In this document: in pieces, positions 15,819 through 26,448 of the stretch | Position numbering within the stretch: the stretch's first letter is position 1 | How the letters are laid out: every line of letters begins with the position of its first letter | Origin: JAXMBX01 sp046349635 | GTDB taxonomy: Bacteria > Planctomycetota > Planctomycetia > Planctomycetales > Planctomycetaceae | Length of the DNA stretch: 64,000 nucleotides | Reading direction: 5' to 3' | NCBI GenBank assembly: GCA_046349635.1 | Contig: JAXMBX010000006.1 | Span: forward strand, 62,001-126,000 | Notes under the pieces: model-generated | What the model was told of the DNA's origin: nothing | Seen by the model: only the letters and a program-made list of their open reading frames with translations | Databases searched by the model: none | Program-made: the position numbers and the translations under genes

Positions 15819-17054
15819 ATGCCCCGAAAAAATTTCTCATCGTGGGTTCTGAGACTTGTGTGCGGTTCCAGCGTCGCGCTGGGTGTGCTGCTGTTTGTCT
15901 TTCCGACGTCGGCTGCGCAACCGGGCTCCGAGAACGTCGGCCCGCAGGGGCGTGCCGCCCTGGAGGAACTCGATGAGATCAAGTTGCAGGTCAAGCTCCT
16001 CGATCCCAGCGGCAAACCCGCACCCGGGACGCAGGTCGGCTTTCTCGCCCGCAACGATGTCTCTCAAGGGGAAGGCTGGACGCTGATGGGAGGAGTGACC
16101 GCCGATGCACAAGGTCTCGCCCGTCTCAAAGTCCCCGAAAGCATCCTCGACGAGTATTCGCTAATCGCGTGGCATCCGGAGGCACGGCTGAGCGGGATGC
16201 AAAGCATCGATCTCGATGACGCGGAAAAGCCGATCACGATGAAACTCAAGCCGCAGTGCAAACTTCAGGGGCGCGTGACTTCCAAACAGCTCGACCAGGC
16301 CGGTCTCGCCGGGCCGATTTATGTCCGGATCTTTCACGACGAACATGAAGCGATGCAATACGTGATTCCCCAGGGGCGCACCGATTACGAGTTCTATCTT
16401 CCCGCGGGGGAGTATGGACTTTCCTTGCAGGGGAACGACACGGTACCTCACGCACAGTCTCTCCGGATCACGAAGAAGGAAAAACAGCATAAGGTCAACG
16501 ACATCGACCTCCCTGCCAGCCGCATCGCATTGCTGCGAGGCCGCCCCGCTCCGGAACTGACGGACGTCGTGGCGTGGAAAAACTCCGACCCCATCAACCT
16601 GGCGGACCTGCACGGCAAGGTCGTGATCCTCGACTTCTGGGGATACTGGTGCGGCCCCTGTGTCCGCAGCATGCCCGCCATGATGCAACTGCACGATCGC
16701 TATGCGAAGCAAGGACTCGTCATCATTGGGGTCCACGTTCCCGGACCGCGTGATGGCGTGACCAATGTCCAGGCGCTGGAACGAAAAGTCGCCGGGATCA
16801 AGCAATCCATCTGGAACGGGCGCGATCTGCCGTTCCCCATCGCCCTCACGAAATTTCACGAGATCGAGGTCGCCCCCGGAGCGAACGCTTCCAATCGGGT
16901 GACCGCCGATTACGGCATCGACCGTTTCCCTTCGGGAATTCTGATCGACCGCCGGGGAAATGTCGTCAAGGACTTTTCGCACCACTCGCAACCGGACCTC
17001 GCCCTGCTGCAACAACTGATCAGCGAAAAGCCGAGCGCAGTCTCCGCCCGGTAG
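15819..17054 (+). CDS. TlpA-type thioredoxin-fold protein with N-terminal Ig-like region
   Basis: 411 residues from ATG 15819 (GGAAG upstream). A signal peptide is visible (VLRLVCGSSVALGVLLFVFPTSAA). Residues about 50-245 have beta-sandwich character (KLLDPSGKPAPGTQV, KLKPQCKLQGRV), as in carboxypeptidase-regulatory-like domains. The C-terminal ~160 residues form a TlpA/ResA domain: GRPAPEL, VVILDFWGYWCGPCVRSMPAM with the redox WCGPC, and YGIDRFPSGILIDRRGNV with the cis-Pro region. The likely role is thiol-disulphide exchange outside the cytoplasm. It converges on another TlpA-domain gene 10 bases away. Confidence 0.9.
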   Translation: MPRKNFSSWVLRLVCGSSVALGVLLFVFPTSAAQPGSENVGPQGRAALEELDEIKLQVKLLDPSGKPAPGTQVGFLARNDVSQGEGWTLMGGVTADAQGLARLKVPESILDEYSLIAWHPEARLSGMQSIDLDDAEKPITMKLKPQCKLQGRVTSKQLDQAGLAGPIYVRIFHDEHEAMQYVIPQGRTDYEFYLPAGEYGLSLQGNDTVPHAQSLRITKKEKQHKVNDIDLPASRIALLRGRPAPELTDVVAWKNSDPINLADLHGKVVILDFWGYWCGPCVRSMPAMMQLHDRYAKQGLVIIGVHVPGPRDGVTNVQALERKVAGIKQSIWNGRDLPFPIALTKFHEIEVAPGANASNRVTADYGIDRFPSGILIDRRGNVVKDFSHHSQPDLALLQQLISEKPSAVSAR

Positions 17055-17064
17055 GGCAATCACT

Positions 17065-19035
17065 CTACGGTTTCGCGGGAGCAGGTTCACTCTTCTTGCC
17101 GTCGATCACCGCTTTGAGCGCGTCGCGGAGTTCATTCGCGAAACTGCCGTGACCTCCGACATACACCCGGGCCACTTTCCCTTCCCGGTCGATGATGACC
17201 GTCTTGGGGATACTGGTGACGCCGTAGAGTCCCCCGACCTTTCCTTCCTTGTCCATGGCGACGGTCATCTGCAGCTTGAGCCGCGCGAGGGCCGCCCGGA
17301 TCTGCTGGGGGGCTTCCTCCAGGTTAACCCCGATCAATTCCACTCCCTGATCGCGGAACTCCTCCGCGACGGCATGGACCTGCGGAATCGTCTGCATGCA
17401 GGGACCGCACCAGCTCGCCCAGAAGTCGAGAATGATGACCTTCCCAAGATTCGTTCCCAGGCTGAATTTTTCTCCGGGTTTCACGAGCTCCAGGCTGAAA
17501 CTGGGCGCCGGTTTCCCGACGAGGGGTGACTCCAGTCCCGTTCGGTTCGGAGATGATTCCGAATCACCTCCGTCGGCGATCAGCGGTTCCTCGGCGTAAT
17601 GCAGTTTCCACTGCTGATAAGCCAGTTGCGTCGCCGCCTGCTCAATTTCCGAACCGAGCAACAGTTCATCCAGTTGACCCAGGTTGGCCTCGCAGGGGCC
17701 CAGGACTTCGTTCGTCCCGGAAAGTTTTTCTCCTTCCAGTTTCTCCGCGATGAATGTGAACCGATTGCCGTCTTTACCCACGGCATGCACGCGCGGTTTC
17801 TGATCTTTCCGATCGACCGCAGGCGTCGCGACGGTCTTTCCTTCCAGCTCATCGGAGTGCAGCCAGATGATCTGCCCGATCCGATCCCGGGGGATCTCGC
17901 GCTGATCGAGCCTGAGTTCCACGCGCAGATTATTCTCATCGAGGCTGACAATCCGTCCCCGCAGAATGTCCTTGTTTGTCGCCACGATCAGATGCGTGGG
18001 AGGATTGTTCCGCTGCATGCGCGGGAGCGTCAGCAGCCGGTCTCGTTTGGTCTCATCCAGTCGCGGCCGATCCGAAGCGGCACTGGAAGTTCCGCGTGTG
18101 ACTCCATAAGTTCTGGGCTGGTAGGTCGCCACCTGGCTGCTGCGAGGAACCAGTTCGACCGCCTTGATCTTGTCATGCGGAATGAATTTCGACTTCGCCA
18201 CGGTGGACTCGAACGAGACCCCCTTTTCGTCGATGCGGGTCACGCGGCAGGGAATCGTATCTCCGGTTCGGAGGTACAAGCTCGGGGGGCGATAGGTCTG
18301 CTGGGGTCTGGGACGTGCCGTATTCATCCCTTGCACTCGTCGCACGGCAATGCCCCCTCCGGGGAGCACCACCCTTGTGCCGGTTTCGACAGGTGTGCTT
18401 GCCGCGACGGAACCGCTCAACAAGGCCGAGCCTTTCTCCTTGGAAAGGATTCTGCCGGCGGCTGTGACCCGAAAGGGAACGGCTCCATTCCCGGAACGTG
18501 GAGACCAACCGAGAAGGCTCGCCTCCTCCCCACCCTGAGCTGTCGGGCTCAACTCTCCCCGCAACCGGATCCCATCTCCCACAAAGACCAGGGAGGCGGT
18601 TTTCTCGGCTACAGACGTCTCTTTCTTCTCCTGCATCGTCATCAACGTTTGCAGTTGACTCAGGGGTGCGGCGATCGTTCCGGAAATTCCGGATCCGTGC
18701 AGGACCACCTTTCCATCCTTGATTTCCTTCAACTGGCCGCTGATCCGGGTTCCGTTGCGAAACACGAGCCGGATCTCTCCCTCGGTGGACGCCTCCTTAG
18801 TATCGGGTTTCGTCTCTTTGGTAGAGTTCTTTTCCGAGTTGGGGAGATGAATGTTCGTGATCCGATCCGCGGGAACGGAGATCTCTTTCTTGTCTTCCTT
18901 GAACTGGAATGTTCGCGCGACGGGATCATAACCCGTGGGAGTTCCATAAAGGAGGTCACCATTTTTTTGATGGACTCGAGGCTTGTCCGCCTGCACTTCC
19001 GCGACGGGATTATCCACCCAACGGCTGATCCGCAA
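17065..19035 (-). CDS. TlpA-type protein, C-terminal portion of a frameshifted larger gene
   Basis: The frame encodes 656 residues but has only a TTG to start from and is continuous by sense with the upstream fragment 19036-19988, so it is probably the 3' two-thirds of one gene of about 970 codons. The first 480 residues contain repeated small beta units of the form FRNGTRISGQLKEI, LRTGDTIPCRVTRID and TNKDILRGRIVSLD, each about 80-100 residues apart. A TlpA domain ends the protein: GKPAPSFSLELVKPGEKFSL, then VIILDFWASWCGPCMQTIP (WCGPC) and YGVTSIPKTVIIDREGKV. Export would depend on the signal peptide encoded in the upstream fragment. It closes the long minus-strand cluster. Confidence 0.7.
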   Translation of the reverse strand: MRISRWVDNPVAEVQADKPRVHQKNGDLLYGTPTGYDPVARTFQFKEDKKEISVPADRITNIHLPNSEKNSTKETKPDTKEASTEGEIRLVFRNGTRISGQLKEIKDGKVVLHGSGISGTIAAPLSQLQTLMTMQEKKETSVAEKTASLVFVGDGIRLRGELSPTAQGGEEASLLGWSPRSGNGAVPFRVTAAGRILSKEKGSALLSGSVAASTPVETGTRVVLPGGGIAVRRVQGMNTARPRPQQTYRPPSLYLRTGDTIPCRVTRIDEKGVSFESTVAKSKFIPHDKIKAVELVPRSSQVATYQPRTYGVTRGTSSAASDRPRLDETKRDRLLTLPRMQRNNPPTHLIVATNKDILRGRIVSLDENNLRVELRLDQREIPRDRIGQIIWLHSDELEGKTVATPAVDRKDQKPRVHAVGKDGNRFTFIAEKLEGEKLSGTNEVLGPCEANLGQLDELLLGSEIEQAATQLAYQQWKLHYAEEPLIADGGDSESSPNRTGLESPLVGKPAPSFSLELVKPGEKFSLGTNLGKVIILDFWASWCGPCMQTIPQVHAVAEEFRDQGVELIGVNLEEAPQQIRAALARLKLQMTVAMDKEGKVGGLYGVTSIPKTVIIDREGKVARVYVGGHGSFANELRDALKAVIDGKKSEPAPAKP

Positions 19036-19988
19036 CCGCTCGATGCGGACCTCTCCTTTTTATTCGCGAGGCGGATTCCCGGATACGGCCTGCGCCTCGG
19101 CCGCTTTGGCCTTAAGATCCGCCAGCGCTTTCCTTCCTGGGTGTAGATCAGCATCCGCTCTCCGGCCTGATCCAGGTAGATCAACAAGTGGAGCCGCCCC
19201 GCGCCGTAAGTGACGTCCGCCAGTTTCTCGACGTCCGCCTCCTGCTTGGTTTCCCGGCGGGCCACGAGTTCATTTTCCCACACTTCGAGGCCAAACGCCT
19301 GTGAGGCCGTTCCCTCTTCGCGGCTCACTCCCAGAGAGAGTGCGAATTCCGGTTTGCGTCCGGAACTCCCCTTGTACGCAATCTCACATTCGATCAGCGA
19401 TTTTTCCGGCAGGCCCAGATCCGCAAACACGGTCGTTCGTTCCTGGTCGAGTACGAGGGCGCCCCCTTCCTCTCTGGGGGCGTTCTCGCTCAGTTTCGTC
19501 CATCCGGTCAGACCGTTGGGACCCATGTAAATCAATTCCGTCACCCCGTCCCAACTGGCGATGCGCCTCAGGTGTGATACCTGGATCTTCACCCGGCCTA
19601 GGGATTCGCTCTCCACTTCCAGTTCCGTGGGAGTCAGTTTCAGCAGCTTCCCGAAAAAGACGTCCCCGCCGGCAAGTTCAAAGCAATACTCTCCGTGCGC
19701 CTTCTCGCGGGTTGCTTCTCCCGGCAGCTCTAATTTCTCCACCTTTGAGATGGGTAACTCGAACGGGGAGGAGAACTGTGCGGCCTGGATGCGCAGAACC
19801 CCAGGTTGATTGCCGTCCTTCAGTTCTCCACTGACGAATTCTCCGTCGGGAAGGAGCAACCTGGGCTGGGGAATCGGCGCGCGGATCGGCTCCGCACCCA
19901 GACAGAGCGTCACGCAGATCAGGAGGAGGAATGCAGACTTCGCCGCCAGTTCGAGCGATGGTTTGAGAGGCCGCTGTGGTTGTTGCAA
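19036..19988 (-). pseudogene. 5' part of the frameshifted TlpA fusion gene
   Basis: A TTG at 19988 starts a protein with signal peptide (SAFLLLICVTLCLGAEP), then LLLPDGEFVSGEL and DVFFGKLLKLTPTELEVESESLG beta units and a concanavalin/LamG-like stretch ending at MLIYTQEG near 19135. From there the sense jumps: KALADLKAKAAEAQA in one frame, YPGIRLANKK in a second, and GEVRIERLRISRW back in the first, which runs into the 17065-19035 frame. At least three indels within about 100 bases are needed. Either the gene is decayed or this stretch is mis-sequenced. The spacing to the prenyltransferase-repeat gene is 13 bases, suggesting one operon. Confidence 0.7.
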
Positions 19989-20001
19989 CGTCGCACCCGC
20001 C

Positions 20002-21057
20002 CTATCGTTCGTAAATCGGGAGAAACCGGTAGTTCAATGCGAGTGCCAGCATCGACAACGAGGTACTCACGCAGGTTCCAAATTGTCCCTGCACGCTGCC
20101 ATCCGGTTTCTGCTTCGCCTTGATTTCCCTGACCAGCAGCTTGTTCCACTTCTCCCAGGCGTCCAGATCTCCCTGGAACAGCGCCTGAGCCTCGTAGTAC
20201 TGGCAGTATTCGGGGTAGCCTCCCGGAGGCTGTTCCAGATTCTGCCTGAGGAAATCGAGCGCGGCTTTGTACTGCGTCAGATCCTTGCGGCGGGCCACGG
20301 CATAAACCAGCGTTGCGATGGAAACGCGCGCGTGAGGTTGTCGAACCCCCGATTCCGGAATAGGCCACCTGTCCCGAGCTGGAGGTCATCTGCTTGTAAT
20401 AATTGATCGCCGCGTCGATTGCCTTGTCGGGGACTTCGACTCCCGCGTTTCTGGCGGCCAACGGTCCGACCAGGACCGACCCGCTCACGGAGGTGTCCGC
20501 ATCCCGCGCATCGGGAGAATATCTCCAGGCCCCTAACGGATTTTTTTTCTGCGAGGTGATCGCGGCCCGCACGGCGAGTTCGAGTGCTTCTCCGATGGAG
20601 CGTTGCCGCTCTCCTTTTCCTTCCGGCCACAACTGGCGGTCGTCCACGGCACCGTAGGCCTCCGCCAGTGCGAGCATTCCAAACCCCGTGGTGATACATG
20701 CTCGACCCCAGGAACCCGTCCGGGGATCCTGGCCTGAAATCAGGCTAAGGCCTTCCGGACGTTGACGCTATACAAGCCGAAATTCGGATCTTCTCCCGAG
20801 GCGAGAAAAACCATCAGGGCCATCCCCGTCGGACCCGCCCCCGACTCTCCCCCGCTGGAATTCCAGTCCCCCTTGTCCGACTGCGTCGACGCCAGATACT
20901 GCACTCCCCGGTCGTACATCTCGCGCACATCCCGTGGAACGACCTCGCCCATCCGGGCATTCGGATCCTGAGCGGGGGCAGGCGACACGGTCGCCGTCAG
21001 GCAGAACAAGGCGGTCAGGAGACGCACCAGTCTCGGATTGTGGAAGGCATTTCTCAT
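20002..21057 (-). pseudogene. Prenyltransferase/squalene-oxidase-repeat protein, two frameshifts
   Basis: Starting from ATG at 21055-21057 there is a signal peptide (LLTALFCLTATVSPAPAQ), then EMYDRGVQYLASTQSDKGDWN and GPTGMALMVFLASGEDPN, typical of the alpha/alpha-barrel repeats of prenyltransferase and terpenoid-cyclase-like proteins. The frame stops near 20740, but sense continues one base out of phase with LISGQDPRTGSWG and ITTGFGMLALAEAYG down to GQVAYSGIGGS, and again one base out of phase near 20335 with VSIATLVYAVARRKDLTQY to the end LPIYER. Each break is mended by adding one base. The reconstructed protein is about 350 residues, exported. Catalysis is not implied; many planctomycete proteins of this type are of unknown role. 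Confidence 0.75.
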
Positions 21058-21111
21058 ATGTCTCCGGGATCGTATCGCAGCAAGTTCTTCGCCAGCAGGA
21101 GTACCTGCTGA

Positions 21112-23064
21112 TTACTTCTTCTCTTTTTCTTCCCCCAGCAGTCCGGTCCGTTCCAGCCAGGCGCCCATGCCCCGCGCCTGGTTCAGTTTACGGTCCAGCA
21201 ACTTCATTTGATTGGCATCGAGGATATTCTGGACTTTCTCGGAGGGAATCTTGCCGATCTGGTACATCACCACGTACTGGTCGTACTGTCCGAAGGCCCG
21301 TGGAATGGGAGTTTCCTGCTCCACCAGCGTCACCAGTTTGTTTCTCTGGGCATCCGTCATCGGCACGGTCCCCTCAAGAGTGGCGATGACCGACAGGATT
21401 TTAGATTTGTAGATGAATTTGCGGCGATCCAATTCCCCATTTTCAAATTGTCGGAATTGCGCATCGGTCAACGTCCGTTGCAGCGTCTTGCGGAAAAAGG
21501 ACCCCGCGCTGAATTGCTCCGACTGGATTGCCAATTGCAACGGCTGGATATCCTGCCAGATTTCCTGCATCTTGTTCTGGTCGTTGCGGATCCGCATGAA
21601 CTTTTCCCGCGCGACGTCGACCCGGTCGAAGAAATGGACCATGTCCCCCCGCGCCGCCAGTTCCAGCTTCTTCCTCTGTCCCTCGGTCAGCCCGCACATC
21701 TGGTCGATCCGATCGATCCGGGACTTCGCCCAGGTTCTGGAAGTGCTGCCGCGTCTTCTGTTCGCTTCCGTTTCCGGTTCCGGCGGAATTGAAGACCCAC
21801 TGGTCGAAGTTCGGGACCGCGATCATCATGTGAGGCTGCGCGGCCGCTTCTTCTTCTTCCACCATCAGGCCCAACTCATCGAAACCGCTGCAATTTCGGC
21901 CGCTGAGAAGGAACATCCGGCCGCACAAAGCCACCACCAGCATCCGCCGATCGTAGATCCGGCGGGGAACTTTTGCTCAGGTTTGCTGATGGCGGAGCCA
22001 ATTCGAGGCATCGCTTGTCTCGCGACAGGAGGGGCGTTCGAACTCGGCAATCTTCGGAAGAGCACCACGGTTCATGTGGATCGCGTTCACGGTAGCCCAG
22101 GCGGTCCGTACCTTGGGGAGAGGCTGCCGGGTCTTCAGTTGCGATTCCGTCAACACCCCCTCCAGCACCTTGGAGGGATCGGGGAATCATCCCCGATTGT
22201 TACTGGATCAGCATTTCGGGAGTCGTCCACTTCGCCGTTAAGACTTCCGATCAGCTTTCCCGCTGCTCCGGCGACAGGGACAATTCCTTGTCGATTCCGA
22301 CAATGGTTCCCATCACGCTTCCCTGCCTGCGGAACTTACTCCGCTGCTCAAGTTCCTTCGAGCTTCGTACGTTCTCGGCGGGGAGGATGTTTCTCGCGAT
22401 GCGGAGCACGGCGTTTGGAATTCGTTCATACGCTCCCAGGCATGCGCCTGGGCGCCCGTTCATGAACACGATGTCTTCCCGCTGTTGCGAGGACATCCCG
22501 GCGCTTCACCCGCTCCATTATTCTTGGGATCGGTGATCTTTTTGATCTCCTGCTGCAGCCCTTCGTAAAGCTGTTTCTTTTGTTCCGGACTCAGCCCGCA
22601 GACCTGGTGGATAAAAAAGATTTCCTTCTTCCCCGCAGCGGATTACCAAACGGGCCGTGACCGCGTCCTGGTTCCGATCCGGTCCATTGATGATCCTGGC
22701 GTCTCAACTCCTGGCGGACCTGGTCCTGAACGCGTCCGCACTCGTTTAGCAACGTCGGCCGCCGCCGCACTCGTTCGTCGGAGTTCCGTTTGTTGGCGAT
22801 AATCCTCCGTGCCGCTGAAGCCGGGTCGGTCCCTTTAGCGGCCGCCTGTTGCTGTCACGATGGCACCCGCCTTGGCGGCTGCTTCTCCCTTTGCTTTGAT
22901 TGCGGGATCCGCTTTCGCGTCGGATTCCATTTTCTCTCCACGACGTACCCGTCAGCCGTCTTTTCCAAGGCCACGGCATGAGGCCGCCAGCATCGTGATC
23001 GGCGGTGCAATCCCCACGAGTTGCGGGAACCAGGCGAACGCCTGTGGTCCTTGCGCAGGATCAT
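21112..23064 (-). pseudogene. Unknown LSPEQ/LTEGQ-repeat protein, multiply frameshifted
   Basis: The last 195 residues (21112-21699) are an intact frame: MCGLTEGQRKKLELAARGDMVHFFDRVDVAR and later TDAQFRQFENGELDRRKF, TDAQRNKLVTLVEQ and DANQMKLLDRKLNQARGM. Upstream, matching sense appears in changing frames: VCGLSPEQKKQLYEGLQQEIKK near 22530-22600, LSPEQRES near 22255, LTESQLKTRQPLP near 22150 and PNFDQWVFNSAGTGNGSEQ near 21800. The start is probably ATG at 23062-23064, 23 bases after the previous gene's stop, followed by FAWFPQLVGIAPPITMLAAS as a signal-like helix in a shifted frame. At least five indels are needed. Repeated helical modules headed by L-[ST]-x-x-Q are the main feature. I know of no assigned function. 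Confidence 0.6.
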
Positions 23065-23087
23065 TCTCTGATCCTTTCTCCAGGCGG

Positions 23088-26000
23088 TTAGTATTCGTCG
23101 AGGTCCGGGAATTCTTCCGGCAAGGCCTGCCCCGTCTCTGCCGTGGACTGCTCCGTTCCCCGGTCTTCGCGGACTTCCTTGGCGTTGGTGCCGGTTCCCA
23201 GCAGCTTGCGATAGCACTGTCGCTGGTGTTTCCATTTCCTCCGCCGCCGGGGCTCGATCCGCCACCTCCGCCTCCCTTGGGATTGATCCGCTTCGAACGG
23301 AGCAGAAGTTCAATCGCCTCCGTCTCCGCGGCGATGGCAGGTCGTCCCGTGTCCGGGCGAGCGAGAATCTCGGTTGCTTCTTCCATCACGCCGGCAACAG
23401 CAGCCAGTAACTCCATCTCTTTCCCGAAATCGGCCTGGGCGTCCGGAAGTTCGGAGATCTTCTTGTTGACCGTCACGACGCGGTCTTTGAGTTTCTCCTG
23501 CGTCACCGACAGTTTCTTAGCGGTGTCGGTATGTTTCTCTCGTGAGAGGGCCTTGATCGCCTGCTGCGTGACCCGCGTTTCCTCCCGCAGATTCACTTCT
23601 CCTTCCAGAATCTGCATCACCTCCAGCACGATAGACGGCGGCAAACTTCCCTTCGATTTGCAGCCCGGGCATTTCCCCGCGCACGCCGGATCGACCAGGT
23701 TTTCCGCCCAGCGGTCGAGAGAATCCGACCAGAACTCGCTCTGCGCGATCGACAGGCCGTTTTCTTTCTTCAGGTCATCTCCCAACTGCCGCAGTCCGCC
23801 GACCACATCCTTCTTACGCATCTCTTCCAGCACGGTCTGAAAGCGGACCAGTTGCCGTCGCTCCAGATACGCCTGCAAATCATCCATGATGTAGGAGACA
23901 TCCTGGCTCGCCTTCGCTTCCTGTTTGGAAAGGTCGTTGAAAACTTCGGTCGCCGGGGCATCAATTCGCGACGCGGCTACACCAAAGGAATCCCCGACTT
24001 TCTCGCTGATCTTACCGCCGATCTTGTACTGCACACGCGAAGCGGCCTTCAATCGCTTGACCAGCGTGCTTCCCTCCAGGTTGGCGAGCACCTTGTTCAG
24101 TTCTTCCGCGATCTTGTCAAACTCCGCCAGCAGGTCCTGCTGCTGCTTGATCGCCTCATCCACTTTTTCCTCGGCGGGAGTCGCCGGAGGTTTCGGCTTG
24201 GAATCGCCGTTCCCCATCACCAGCGTCTGCGGCAGGGTCAGCCGCGGCTGCGATGGTTTCTTCTTTTCGTCCTCTTGAGCGGCGGGATTTCCATCTTTCT
24301 TTTTCGCTCCCCCCTGCGACGATTCGACGTCCACCACACTCGGAACGGACTGTGGCGGTTTTTTCTGTTCGACCTGGCTCCCCTTCCCTCCCTGGGGCAT
24401 CGCACGCATCTGCCCGGCTGTCTTGGAGTCAGTCGGAACGGCCTGTTTGGACGCGACCGGCGCTTGCGATCCCTCTTTCAGCAGGTCCGCGACGGAGGGC
24501 ATCCGATTTCCCGAGATGTCCTTCAGAATCTGCAGCATCTCCGCCCATTTTTCGAGGTGACCGACTCCGAACTCCGGGTTGCGCGCCGCTTGCTTGACCA
24601 GATCCTCTCCTCCTGCCACCAGGTTCGTCAGGCGCCGTCCGTTGGCTCGTTCGGCAGCAGCCTGCTGTTCGAGTCGCCTGCGGTTCTCGGGACGGTCCAG
24701 TTCCGCGGAAGTCAGTTCGCGGAGTTGCTTGTTGGTTTCATGCAACTGCTTTTCACGGTCCCGAACTTCCAGCGACTGTCGGTGCCATTTGTTCAACTGC
24801 TCCGTCAGCCAGATGGCGTGTTCTTCCTTGGTGAGGATGAAAAACGTATACGGCAGAGAATACGCCCGCTTCCGGCCCGGAAAATAATCCTCCGCGAAAA
24901 TCCGCATCTGGATCGGTTGCGGGTCGATCCCCAGGGACTCGGCACTGAAGGTTCCTTTGACTTCCAGGCTTTCCTTGTCCTGTCCGCCGGAAGCGACGAT
25001 CCGCTCTCCGTGGAAACTCGTCGGATTTCCGGTCGAATCCAGCCCGTTCCACTCGATTCCCACCTGCTTCACTCCGAAGTCATCCTCCGTATGGATGGTG
25101 AACGCCAGTTGTTCGATATCGAGCAGAACTTTCTGACGGGGAAGATCTTCGCACATCACCGTCGGGGATTCATCCTCTTTTGCGGTGATCGACAACACGA
25201 ACGGCTCTTTGCCGCTCAATCCGAATTCATCCCGCCAGCGGAATTCGACCGGGCTGTTTTCATTCACCACCAGGCCGGTCGTGGAAATCGTCTCTTTACT
25301 GGGAGTCGTGTCCTTCCCATTGACGCTCGCCTTGGAAAGTGCGCGGCTGATTGCCGCGGCCAGTTCGACTTGGCTCCCCTTCACCACGGAAATCGCCCCG
25401 CCACGGACGTCCTTGGTGATTTTCTCTTTTCGCCCCAGATACTCCGGCAAGGCATAGACCGCCGTGAGGGAGGTCAACTCGGGACGGAGCATCGGTTCCA
25501 TGCGGACCCGCTGCCGTGCGTCGCCGATCTTCAGCGCGAGCCAACTGGCGTCCAACCGGGGGGGAACGGCAAACTCATAGGCTTTGTCCTTGAGTGTCGA
25601 TGTGATTTCCGGCTGCCTCCCGACCCATACTGTTCCCCCGCGGACTCCAGCGACGTTTCCAGTAATCCCAGCCGGACTGTGAGGCTCGCCATGTGGAATA
25701 ACATATCGCGTGGGCAGTTTCTCCACCGCGGCAAACGTAGCGTTCGATCGGCGCTACGGCGTCAGAAACCGTCCCCAGGAGTTGCTCGCCGTCGCGCCGC
25801 TGCAGACAACCAGCAGACCTACGCAGACGACCGAAATGATCGCCAACCGCTTCCATATCCATCTCTGGCATTGAAACCGCTGTCGAGAATCCTGCTGCGC
25901 GGCGTCTGTCGCCACCTGTTCGATCGCGGCTTTGACCAGCGTCCGCGAACGAGCCTGCCTGCTTCGTTGTGATGTCTGATGATTCCCAGCAACTGGTCCC

Positions 26001-26317
26001 CGATCTGGGCATCTTGCGGCTCAGCAGCCGTGCCAACTGATCCAGCCGACGGTGTCTCCACACCCAGCGATACAACGCGTAGGGAATCAATCCCCGATGA
26101 CCGCGGCCGCACACAGGATCAACCCCCGAATGACCGCGGGGGTTTCTCCGAATCGATCCAGGAAGAACACCGCCAGATACGCAGTGAACAGGCCGAAGAC
26201 CGCCATCGAGACCGCCTCGACCAGCTTGATCTTCCAGACCAGTTTGCGGTAGGCGAGCAGCTGCGTTTCGAGCTTACCGGGGAGTTCCAATACGTGACGT
26301 GGATCGGCCATGCTCAT
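23088..26317 (-). pseudogene. Long coiled-coil membrane protein (DUF4175-like architecture), frameshifted at both ends
   Basis: The central frame is intact for over 900 residues (to 25726). The natural start is ATG near 26317: after a basic head come two membrane helices, VEAVSMAVFGLFTAYLAVFFLD and VIRGLILCAAAVIG, then a break around 26090 and further shifts to about 25720. The middle has beta-rich Ig-like stretches (PEYLGRKEKITKDVRGG; VEFRWRDEFGLSG), then long Gln/Glu/Lys coiled coil (about 24800-23350) with Pro/Lys spacers and a CPGCK motif. Near 23180 one added base restores LLGTGTNAKEVREDRGTEQ to PEEFPDLDEY and a TAA at 23088-23090. In planctomycetes such genes follow MoxR-vWA clusters; the two-helix front and Ig/coiled-coil body recall DUF4175/TIGR02302 proteins, but this is only architectural. 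Confidence 0.65.
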
Positions 26318-26448
26318 ATTCGATTCCTTCCTTCGATCTCTTCAACCAGAAGAGGCGGGCGGTCAGGTCGATGTCGCGAGTGCGAGCAGCGGCTGGGAGG
26401 GGCGGAATGAGCCCCTATCCTAGTATCACATAGTATATGCCCCTTGTC

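Noticed and set aside
17599..19146. Plus-strand frame of 515 codons opposite the TlpA fusion
   Set aside because: The minus-strand sequence carries clear thioredoxin and beta-unit motifs in the same DNA; the plus frame has no recognisable features.
23852..25972. Plus-strand frame of 706 codons opposite the coiled-coil gene
   Set aside because: It is rich in Leu, Arg, Phe and His as expected for the complement of Glu/Lys/Gln codons; the coiled-coil protein on the minus strand is the real one.
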